Shown here: piece by piece, positions 1 to 5,605 of the stretch
How positions within the stretch are numbered: the first letter of the stretch is position 1
Layout of the letters: each line of letters begins with the position of its first letter
Assembly (NCBI GenBank): GCA_002391545.1
Contig: DGFF01000027.1
Location: 1-5,605, forward strand
DNA: 5,605 bases
From: Candidatus Fermentithermobacillaceae bacterium UBA3907
GTDB taxonomy: Bacteria; Bacillota; Sulfobacillia; Fermentithermobacillales; Fermentithermobacillaceae
Direction: 5' to 3'
The notes under the pieces: generated by a model
Told to the model about the DNA's origin: nothing
What the model saw: only the letters and a program-made list of their open reading frames with translations
Database searches by the model: none
Position numbers and translations under genes: made by a program

Positions 1-1809
1 ATCCCTTCAGGCGAAATAACACAATTGACAAACGACGGGGAAGACGAATATCATTACGCACTACCTTTCAAGAATCCTCTGATAGACGCAGGGCTCCTAG
101 ATCCTGATATTGCAGACTACTACCTAAAACCTGCTGTGATTTGGGCACCCGATTCCAAAAAGTTTCTTACGTACAAGATTGACCACAACGATGCAGGCAA
201 ATGCCACTTGGTGCAATCTTGTCCCCTTGACGGAAGTAAACGGCCGAAATTGATTACCTACGTGTACCCACTGCCAGGGGATGAAAACGTACCTTTAGCT
301 GAACCTGTTGTAGTGTATCTAGAAGCAAATGATGAAGGCCAGCACGTAACGAAGATCCATATTGAGCCTCTACAGCAGTTGTACTATGGAGCGCCCTACT
401 CCTGGACATTCTGGACTGCAGGTGAGGATGAGCGTATTTATCTTATGCGAAGAGAGAGAGGGTACACGGTCAAGCGCTTGTACGTGATTGATCCAAAAAC
501 CGGAGATACTCGAGTACTTATAGAAGAAGAAAGCCCTACGGCTGTAGAGCATTACCCTCCTTTCGTAATTGAAAACGGTAAAGAGATAATTTGGCATTCA
601 GAACAGGATGGATGGGCACATCTTTATCTTTACGATGGGATTACAGGCGAGATGAAAAGGCAAATCACATCCGGCCCCTGGGTAGTCCGGGAGGTTAAGC
701 ACATTGACGAGTTAGAAAGGGTTGTGTATTTTACCGGCAGTGGGTTAGAACCTGAAAGAGATGTTTATTATCGGCATCTGTATAAAGTAGGCATAGATGA
801 AGGTGAGGTTCAACTTCTTACACCTGAAGATGCAGAGCATCAGATAACATTTACACCTAGCGGAAACTATTTCCTCGACCGCTATTCCCGGGTAGATTTG
901 GCGCCGTGTATGATCTTACGGAGGAGCGATTGCGGTTACGAGAACAGTTTAGTGATGGAATTAGAAAACGCTGATCTCGAACTTTTGTTTCGGACTGGGT
1001 GGAACTTTCCTGAGCGTTTTTGCGTAAAAGCTCGGGATGGTGTGACCGACATCTACGGTATGATTATGAGGCCGTCTAACTTCGACCCGCGCAAGACTTA
1101 CCCGGTGATTGAAGCCAACTATTCTGGTCCTCAAACTGTAAGGACGCCGAAAGCGTTTGGTGAGAGCGAAGGAAGCAGGCAATTCTGGCAGGATCAGGCT
1201 ATTGCCGAATTGGGTTTCATTGTAGTTACTGTAGATGGTTTGGGCATGGCATTTAGATCTAAGAATTTTCAAGATTATTCGTATAAAAACCTAGGTGATG
1301 CTGGTATGCCAGATCATATAGGTGCATTTAGGCAACTTGCCGACAGGTATCCATACATGGACCTGAGCCGGGTTGGTATATATGGAGGTTCAGCAGGAGG
1401 CTATGCTGCAGCCCGGGCAATATTAGCGTATCCTGATTTCTTCAAAGTTGCGGTCGTTTGGGCAGGCAACCATGACCACAGGACGGATAAAGCCAGTTGG
1501 ATTGAAAGATACATGGGATTACCTGTAGGTCCTCACTATGAAGAGCAGGCTAATCCAACGTTAGCTGATAACCTCAAAGGGAAGATCCTTATTATGCATG
1601 GGGAGATGGATGAGAACGTACCTCCTGCAGCATCATTGCAGTTTATAGACGCTCTTATCAAAGCGAACAAAGATTTTGATTTTTTGATCCTGCCAAATGG
1701 AGACCATTCAGCTGGATATCATCCTTATGTTACCAGGAAAAGATGGGATTACTTTGTGAAGCACTTAATGGGTGCTAATCCCCCTGAAGGCTATAGGATA
1801 GAAGGATAG
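1..1809 (+). CDS. S9 family serine peptidase (DPP-IV/prolyl oligopeptidase-like), 5'-truncated by window edge
   Basis: The reading frame is open from base 1, so the true start lies upstream. The TTG at 25 is internal, because the eight codons before it read IPSGEITQ, a propeller-blade phrase typical of this family. In all 602 residues are visible, numbered here from base 1. Residues 1 to about 335 are the end of a DPPIV_N-type beta-propeller, with YPLPGDENVPLAEP and SEQDGWAHLYLYD as family-typical stretches. From about 339 to 602 lies the alpha/beta-hydrolase domain (Peptidase_S9). The nucleophile is Ser464 in GGSAGG, followed by Asp537 in HGEMDENVPP and His569 in NGDHSAG. The Ser-Asp and Asp-His gaps of 73 and 32 residues are close to those of DPP-IV (78 and 32). 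Tyr374 in NYSGP matches the oxyanion-hole Tyr. The expected reaction is cleavage of short peptides, probably from the N-terminus. Whether it is exported cannot be judged because the N-terminus is absent. The C-terminus (PPEGYRIEG, then TAG) looks natural. The fold and class are secure; the exact specificity is not. Confidence 0.95.
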   Translation: MPSGEITQLTNDGEDEYHYALPFKNPLIDAGLLDPDIADYYLKPAVIWAPDSKKFLTYKIDHNDAGKCHLVQSCPLDGSKRPKLITYVYPLPGDENVPLAEPVVVYLEANDEGQHVTKIHIEPLQQLYYGAPYSWTFWTAGEDERIYLMRRERGYTVKRLYVIDPKTGDTRVLIEEESPTAVEHYPPFVIENGKEIIWHSEQDGWAHLYLYDGITGEMKRQITSGPWVVREVKHIDELERVVYFTGSGLEPERDVYYRHLYKVGIDEGEVQLLTPEDAEHQITFTPSGNYFLDRYSRVDLAPCMILRRSDCGYENSLVMELENADLELLFRTGWNFPERFCVKARDGVTDIYGMIMRPSNFDPRKTYPVIEANYSGPQTVRTPKAFGESEGSRQFWQDQAIAELGFIVVTVDGLGMAFRSKNFQDYSYKNLGDAGMPDHIGAFRQLADRYPYMDLSRVGIYGGSAGGYAAARAILAYPDFFKVAVVWAGNHDHRTDKASWIERYMGLPVGPHYEEQANPTLADNLKGKILIMHGEMDENVPPAASLQFIDALIKANKDFDFLILPNGDHSAGYHPYVTRKRWDYFVKHLMGANPPEGYRIEG

Positions 1810-1872
1810 AGGGGTTGGAAAGGGAAGGAACGAGAAAGATGTAGAGGTGTAACTGGGAAATTAAACACTGGC

Positions 1873-1900
1873 GAGCCCGGTAATTATACCGGGCTCTTTT
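1873..1900 (+). terminator. Rho-independent terminator of the peptidase gene
   Basis: A perfect 10-bp stem (GAGCCCGGTA at 1873-1882 pairs with TACCGGGCTC at 1887-1896) encloses the 4-nt loop ATTA and is followed directly by TTTT. It begins 63 bases after the peptidase stop codon. It should separate peptidase transcription from the two-component operon downstream. The stem is self-complementary, but a T-tract is evident only on the + strand side. Confidence 0.9.
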
Positions 1901-2016
1901 GACGCAAGTTTTCTACGCGGGGGCAGAGAAGTTGCAGCTTCACATATTCCAGATTTTCACTGATAGGTGAGACAGAAGACCTAGATGTGTGATATTATGC
2001 CTGTAGAAGAGGGTTT

Positions 2017-2276
2017 ATGCTTAAATGGATTGACAAGATATGACGCGGCTTAGGGATCGTTTAGAGCAGCAAGCTGTAAACAATCTAGCTTCTTATCTTA
2101 ACGACCCAGGGATTTTCCTCTATCCATTGAACATGACACAGGTTTCTACGATATAGATATTAGAAGGCTTGCAAATGGTCCCATCATTGACACGTCCTAA
2201 AGAAAATCGTCGACACTTTGCACATGATCTTTTTACCATTGCTCAGCGGCTTTTGTGTTATAATCCTAGGCTGTGA
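2017..2276 (+). pseudogene. Possible decayed small gene (frameshift plus in-frame TAG)
   Basis: A frame from ATG 2040 runs 38 codons to a TAG at 2154-2156, then stays open another 39 codons to TGA at 2274-2276. The translation looks protein-like: helical RDRLEQQAVNNLASYL, then LNDPGIFLYPLNMTQVSTI, then the stop, then ILEGLQMVPSLTRPKENRR and HFAHDLFTIAQRLL. Upstream, ATG 2017 starts a short peptide, MLKWIDKI, in the neighbouring frame, with a purine-rich AAGAGGG at 2007-2013. That peptide ends in a TGA overlapping ATG 2040, so a single -1 shift would join the two. Together they would give a protein of about 85 residues. I do not recognise the family. It could be a gene relic, a real short protein ending at 2154, or chance. 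The relic reading is favoured because coding-like text continues on both sides of the breaks and a promoter for the next gene lies over its end. Confidence 0.35.
2251..2271 (+). promoter_or_regulatory. Extended -10 promoter for the kinase/HD-GYP operon
   Basis: A perfect TATAAT at 2259-2264 is preceded one base away by TG (TGTTATAAT, 2256-2264), the extended -10 element. No good -35 exists at 17-18 bp: CCATTG would sit there, and TTGCTC at 2239-2244 is only 14 bp away. Recognition therefore probably leans on the extended -10. Transcription would start near 2271, giving a leader of about 33 nt before the GTG start. No operator or riboswitch-like element is visible in so short a leader. Confidence 0.65.
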
Positions 2277-2288
2277 GTTTGTGAGAAA

Positions 2289-2293
2289 AGGAG
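2289..2293 (+). promoter_or_regulatory. Ribosome binding site fixing the GTG start of the kinase
   Basis: AGGAG lies 10 bases before GTG 2304. An in-frame TAG at 2298-2300 excludes any start further upstream. GTG 2304 is therefore the longest possible start and the one the Shine-Dalgarno sequence supports, and it keeps the first membrane helix intact. Confidence 0.8.
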
Positions 2294-2303
2294 ATTGTAG
2301 GTT

Positions 2304-4463
2304 GTGTCAAATGCAAAGCTACTCAATATACTTGTAAATTTCTCCGCCTTTGGAATCTACGTGTTCCTCACTGTTTATATATTGCGCAAAAACCCTAAAG
2401 AGAGGTTGAACCGCCTCTGTGCTGCTATTTTTGTGTGTTTTGCCACATATAGTTTTGGGCAGATGATGCTTCAGAACGCCGTGTCAATGGAGAGCGTTAG
2501 GTTTTGGGATATCATTGCTTCCCTGGGTTGGTGTTCTTTTCCTGCCTTTGCTATCATATTTGGTTTGTACTTGGCCCAAAAGGATAGATTATACAAGAAC
2601 ATCTTCATTTACCTAGGATTAGGGCTGCTTACATGTTTCTTTATTTACCAGCAGATTGCAGGGAACTTGATAGTTGATTACGTTGAAATGCCGTACGGTT
2701 GGAACGTTGTTTGGGCGAGATCGGGAGTTTCGGTGGCCTTTTCCATTTACTACGTGAGCGTTGTTTTGGTTTGTGCTTACCTGGTTTTTGATGCAATGAT
2801 TACTGCCGAAAATTTGCGCAAGAAAAAAGGCGCAAAAACCTTGCTGATCACTTTGTTAATTGCCCTTCCCATAGGTTTTCTGAACGTGAGCGTTCTTCCC
2901 AGTTTGGGAATATATACTCTACCTCAACTAGGAAATGTGGCGATGCTAATTTGGGCTGTGGGTCTTATTTACGCAGTAGAACGGTACGGCCTTTTAACCC
3001 TGGCTCCTAAGTATGCGACAGCAGAGATATTGTCTATTATGAGCGATGCTTTGGTTCTTTTTAATATGGAAGGTGAAATTGTTTTTCCTAACCGGGCTGC
3101 TATGGAAATGCTGGGATACAGCAATGAAGAATTGGAAGGACTGGACTTTGACTCACTTTTCGGATATGCAAAACCCCTGGGGTTAGATAAAGAAGCATTT
3201 TTCCAGGCAATGCTTAACGAAAAAACGATTAGGGATATTAACGTTAGGTGTAAGAAGAGGGATGGTGTGACCATCCCAGTTTTGTTTTCGGCTTCTCTGG
3301 TAGAAATCGAAGGAGAACCGACGGGTGTAGCCACAACCCTTCATGATCTGAGCGCATATGAGGCAGTGACACATGACCTTCGAGTTTCAGAAGAAAGATA
3401 CAGAACCCTAGTGGAAAATGCGCTTGTAGGCATCGGCATTCACCAGGACAACAAGATTGTTTATGCTAATCCTGTGTTATCTGATATGTTGGGCTACTCT
3501 ATAGAAGAAAGTCTAGGACAAAGTATATCTGAGTTTATAATCCCTGAAGAACGTGAACTTATTCTAAGGAGAGCTACGAAGAGACAGGAAGGTTCCAAAG
3601 AGCCCATTATATATGAAATAACGTTGATGAAGAAAGATGGCACTCCTCTCAACGCGCTCATCAGTAATGCAGTTATTGAATACGATGGGAAAAAAGCAAC
3701 TATGTTTACGATTTCAGACATCACAGATACTAAGGCTCGTCGAGGTTTAGAGATTGCAAATAAAGAACTAGAAGCGTTTAGTTACTCCGTTTCCCACGAT
3801 TTGCGGGCTCCTTTAAGAAGCATCCGTGGGTTTAGCCAGGCGCTTTTGGAAGATTACGGAGATGTGTTGGATGAGAGGGGTCGGGATTATTTAACTCGAG
3901 TGATAAGGGCGACAGAGCGCATGTCACAGATCATCGATGATCTTTTGGATCTTTCCCGTTTTTCCCAGCGAAAACTCAACTATGGGATAGTAAACTTGAG
4001 CGCCATCGTTAAGGATATAGTAAATGAATTGTCCGAAAAATATGGGCAACGGGACGTGGATGTGAAAATTGCCGACGGTTTGGTAGCAGAGTGCGATGGC
4101 GCTTTGGTGCGGATCGTCTTGGAGAATCTTTTAGATAATGCATGGAAGTTTACTGCAAATCGGGAACAAGCAGTGATACAGTTTGGAGCTATAGAAAAAG
4201 AAGGTGAAACTGTATATTTTGTACAGGACAACGGCGTTGGGTTTGACATGGAATATTCTGAAAAGTTGTTTAACCCTTTTCAGAGATTGCACGGTGAGGA
4301 GTTTGAAGGAACCGGAATAGGATTGGCTACAGTAGCAAGAATTATCCACCGTCATGGCGGTAGGATATGGGCTCATGGGACACCTGGTGTTGGAGCAACT
4401 TTTTACTTTACTCTTGCGCCCTTTGGGAGGGAGGCAGATGGAGGAAAACAAGATTCCGCTTAG
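2304..4463 (+). CDS. Membrane sensor histidine kinase (7TM - PAS - PAS - HisKA - HATPase)
   Basis: This is a 719-residue two-component sensor kinase starting at GTG. Residues 1 to about 232 contain about seven hydrophobic helices (near 6-27, 38-57, 68-91, 99-119, 140-164, 179-200 and 208-226), resembling the 7TM histidine-kinase N-terminal module. PAS 1 spans about 238-356 and PAS 2 about 362-480 (it begins VSEERYRTLVENA). HisKA follows with His498 in SVSHDLRAPLRSI as the phosphorylated histidine. The ATPase domain has the N box around N608/N612 (ENLLDNAWKF), G1 at 642-646 (DNGVG), an F box (LFNPFQ) and G2 at 669-675 (GTGIGLA). All catalytic boxes are intact. It probably phosphorylates the receiver domain of the next gene, which overlaps it by 26 bases. 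The signal is unknown; no haem- or flavin-binding signature was recognised in either PAS domain. The residue four after the histidine is Ala (HDLRA) rather than the Thr/Asn linked to phosphatase activity in other HisKA kinases. Confidence 0.95.
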   Translation: MSNAKLLNILVNFSAFGIYVFLTVYILRKNPKERLNRLCAAIFVCFATYSFGQMMLQNAVSMESVRFWDIIASLGWCSFPAFAIIFGLYLAQKDRLYKNIFIYLGLGLLTCFFIYQQIAGNLIVDYVEMPYGWNVVWARSGVSVAFSIYYVSVVLVCAYLVFDAMITAENLRKKKGAKTLLITLLIALPIGFLNVSVLPSLGIYTLPQLGNVAMLIWAVGLIYAVERYGLLTLAPKYATAEILSIMSDALVLFNMEGEIVFPNRAAMEMLGYSNEELEGLDFDSLFGYAKPLGLDKEAFFQAMLNEKTIRDINVRCKKRDGVTIPVLFSASLVEIEGEPTGVATTLHDLSAYEAVTHDLRVSEERYRTLVENALVGIGIHQDNKIVYANPVLSDMLGYSIEESLGQSISEFIIPEERELILRRATKRQEGSKEPIIYEITLMKKDGTPLNALISNAVIEYDGKKATMFTISDITDTKARRGLEIANKELEAFSYSVSHDLRAPLRSIRGFSQALLEDYGDVLDERGRDYLTRVIRATERMSQIIDDLLDLSRFSQRKLNYGIVNLSAIVKDIVNELSEKYGQRDVDVKIADGLVAECDGALVRIVLENLLDNAWKFTANREQAVIQFGAIEKEGETVYFVQDNGVGFDMEYSEKLFNPFQRLHGEEFEGTGIGLATVARIIHRHGGRIWAHGTPGVGATFYFTLAPFGREADGGKQDSA
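4426..4434 (+). promoter_or_regulatory. Ribosome binding site inside the kinase gene, setting the HD-GYP start
   Basis: The purine run GGAGGGAGG contains two overlapping Shine-Dalgarno cores, 4426-4430 and 4430-4434, lying 7 and 3 bases before ATG 4438. It lies within the last codons of the kinase, so translation of the response regulator is expected to be coupled to translation of the kinase. It decides between ATG 4438 and the earlier in-frame ATG 4354, which has no comparable site. Confidence 0.85.
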
Positions 4464-5433
4464 TTTGCTTCTAATTGAAGATTCAGAAGACGATGCCATA
4501 CTTCTTCTCAGGGGGCTAAGACGGAACGGATTTGATGTGACTTTTGAGCGGGTTGATACGGAAGCTGATATGCGTCGCGCCCTTGAAGATGCCAGGTGGG
4601 ACCTGGTCATTTCCGACTATAGCCTGCCGCAGTTTGATGCGTTACGCGCCCTGGAATTACTGAGAACATATGATCTCGATATACCGTTTATAGTGGTGTC
4701 AGGGGCCATCGGTGAGGAAACGGCTGTTTCTTTGATGAAGGCTGGCGCTTGTGACTATGTACTCAAAGACAATATCCATCGGCTTTATCCTGCGATAGTG
4801 CGGGAACTAAATACTGCTAGAATGAAGCGGGCTCGAAGAAGAGCTGATGAGGACCTAAAGGTCGCTTTCTTCGATTTGGTAGAAACTGTTTCTAGAGCGG
4901 TTGGGTCTCGTGACCCTTATACCGCAGATCATGAGCGGCGGGTCGCTATTTTAGCCCGGGATGTAGGAAGAAAAATGGGTTTGCCTGAAGATGTGGTGGA
5001 GGGTTTATACATAGGGGGACTTCTCCATGACATAGGCAAGATTTCTATACCGGAAAGCATTCTTAGCAAGCCTGGCGAATTGAGTAAAGAAGAATGGGCC
5101 CTTGTACGCACTCATCCGGTTCGAGGCTATGAAATATTAAAGGATACAAAATTGCCTTGGCCTGCGGCTGAGATGGCACTTCATCATCACGAGCGTCTTG
5201 ATGGTTCAGGGTACCCTGATGGAATTAAAGGTGACGATTTGAGCGTAGAGGTCCGGGTTCTAGGCGTGTGTGACGTGGTAGAAGCTATGTTGTCCCATCG
5301 TCCTTATAGGCCTGCCCGGACTGAAGAAGAAACTTTGGATGAGATCTTAAGTGGCCGAGGAGTTATATATGATTCGGACGTAGTGGACATAATTGTGCCT
5401 ATGGTGAAAAGTGGCAAGATTCCTGAGATGTAG
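4438..5433 (+). CDS. Response regulator: receiver domain fused to HD-GYP c-di-GMP phosphodiesterase
   Basis: The protein has 331 residues. The receiver domain (about 8-122) has the acidic pair E14/D15, phospho-acceptor Asp60 in VISDYSLP, Ser88 in VVSGAIGEE and Lys110. A charged helical linker (about 123-145) leads to an HD-GYP domain (about 146-328). Visible HD-GYP motifs are H165 (TADHERRV), the HD pair H197/D198 in LLHDIGK, KPGELSKEEW, H226 in RTHP, H249-H251 in HHHERLDGSGYPDG and D279 in VCDVVEAMLSHRPY. Every metal-ligand motif I know for active HD-GYP enzymes appears present, so hydrolysis of cyclic di-GMP to pGpG and/or GMP is likely, probably in the cytoplasm. There is no DNA-binding domain. 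The gene overlaps the kinase by 26 bases and has its own strong ribosome binding site, so the two form an operon and presumably a cognate pair. The effect of phosphorylation (activation or inhibition) cannot be read from the sequence. Confidence 0.95.
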   Translation: MEENKIPLSLLLIEDSEDDAILLLRGLRRNGFDVTFERVDTEADMRRALEDARWDLVISDYSLPQFDALRALELLRTYDLDIPFIVVSGAIGEETAVSLMKAGACDYVLKDNIHRLYPAIVRELNTARMKRARRRADEDLKVAFFDLVETVSRAVGSRDPYTADHERRVAILARDVGRKMGLPEDVVEGLYIGGLLHDIGKISIPESILSKPGELSKEEWALVRTHPVRGYEILKDTKLPWPAAEMALHHHERLDGSGYPDGIKGDDLSVEVRVLGVCDVVEAMLSHRPYRPARTEEETLDEILSGRGVIYDSDVVDIIVPMVKSGKIPEM

Positions 5434-5604
5434 GTAGGTCATTGGCTAATTACTGAGGTGCGGCTTTTCTTAGGTAGAAACTCAGACTTGATTTTCTGGG
5501 TGTACAATATGGATAATATGGTGTATAGTGGTAACGTCCTGCGAAGATCCAGTCGAAAGTGGCGGCTGCAAAGGTTATATGCCGCAGTATGCTTTAAAAC
5601 ATGA
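5434..5604 (+). other. Uncharacterised open frame after the HD-GYP gene
   Basis: Directly after the HD-GYP stop (TAG 5431-5433) the same frame stays open for 56 codons to TGA 5602-5604. Possible starts inside it are GTG 5458 (48 codons) and ATG 5509 (31 codons). The latter would give a basic peptide containing VLRRSSRKWRLQRLY. Neither start has a convincing ribosome binding site; only GGGTG at 5498-5502 precedes ATG 5509. The family is not recognised. An open run of this length can arise by chance, and the putative promoter -10 at 5512-5517 overlaps it. A real gene is unlikely but not excluded. Confidence 0.15.
5488..5517 (+). promoter_or_regulatory. Putative sigma-70-type promoter directed out of the window
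   Basis: TTGATT (5488-5493) and GATAAT (5512-5517) are separated by 18 bp, matching the consensus at 4 of 6 and 5 of 6 positions. Transcription would start near 5524 and run off the window end, presumably serving a gene downstream. No coding start with a good Shine-Dalgarno sequence is visible before the window ends. The match is moderate and an AT-rich stretch can mimic it. Confidence 0.4.
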
Positions 5605-5605
5605 C

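Noticed and set aside
25..27. TTG as the start of the peptidase
   Set aside because: The frame is open to base 1 and the codons before it match the propeller domain, so it is internal to a gene cut by the window edge.
961..1272. Minus-strand open frame of about 100 codons inside the peptidase gene
   Set aside because: It lies wholly opposite a well-conserved coding region, shows no recognisable domain and has no independent context. The same holds for the other antisense frames within the peptidase, kinase and HD-GYP genes, including 4131-4610.
1956..1972. Operator-like inverted repeat TTCAC/GTGAG
   Set aside because: The arms are four to five bases and not near a convincing promoter; this is expected by chance.
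1993..1998. TATTAT as a -10 for the interrupted intergenic frame
   Set aside because: No acceptable -35 hexamer is found at 16-19 bp upstream, and AT-rich hexamers of this kind are common.
4354..4437. ATG 4354 as the start of the receiver/HD-GYP gene
   Set aside because: It would add 28 residues unlike any receiver N-terminus and deepen the overlap with the kinase. ATG 4438 has a strong ribosome binding site and starts just before the first receiver strand.
5453..5473. Terminator after the HD-GYP gene
   Set aside because: CTGAG/CTTAG gives only a five-pair stem including a G-U pair with a large loop, and no T-tract follows the stem.
5541..5590. c-di-GMP-I (GEMM) riboswitch, prompted by a GAAA hairpin followed by GCTGCAAAGG
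   Set aside because: The conserved 5' GGCAAACC-type segment is absent, the tetraloop stem is only about three pairs plus a bulge, and the segment after GCAAAG does not pair as expected. The resemblance is too weak to annotate.

Overview
The window looks like bacterial chromosome of medium GC, roughly the mid 40s percent by eye. It uses GTG as well as ATG starts, strong AGGAG/GGAGG ribosome binding sites, a consensus-like TATAAT box and a classic GC-hairpin plus T-tract terminator. A 7TM/PAS histidine kinase next to a receiver/HD-GYP protein, and a soluble-looking S9 peptidase, fit an anaerobic Gram-positive (Clostridia-like) bacterium. That placement is only an inference; nothing in the window fixes the taxon. 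All genes lie on the + strand.

Region 1 (1-1809) is the 3' part of a gene for a DPP-IV/prolyl-oligopeptidase-type serine peptidase (family S9). It enters from outside the window, so its start is missing. The catalytic domain is complete, with Ser/Asp/His in the expected order and spacing. A strong intrinsic terminator (1873-1900) closes this transcription unit.

Region 2 (1901-2303) has no intact gene. It holds what looks like the relic of a small gene (about 2017-2276) broken by an apparent frameshift and an in-frame TAG. An extended -10 promoter sits over the relic's 3' end and drives the next operon.

Region 3 (2304-5433) is a two-gene, translationally coupled two-component operon. The first gene encodes a membrane sensor histidine kinase (7 TM helices, two PAS domains, HisKA, HATPase). 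The second encodes a receiver domain fused to an HD-GYP domain, whose active site for cyclic di-GMP hydrolysis looks complete. The simplest reading is that a signal sensed in the membrane or by the PAS domains drives phosphorylation of the receiver, which sets local c-di-GMP breakdown.

Region 4 (5434-5605) holds a plausible sigma-70-type promoter pointing out of the window and an uncharacterised open frame. No gene is confidently identified there. I see no CRISPR array, tRNA, rRNA, intact mobile element or clearly new multi-gene system. The unusual material is the interrupted intergenic frame and specific residue changes in the peptidase and the kinase.
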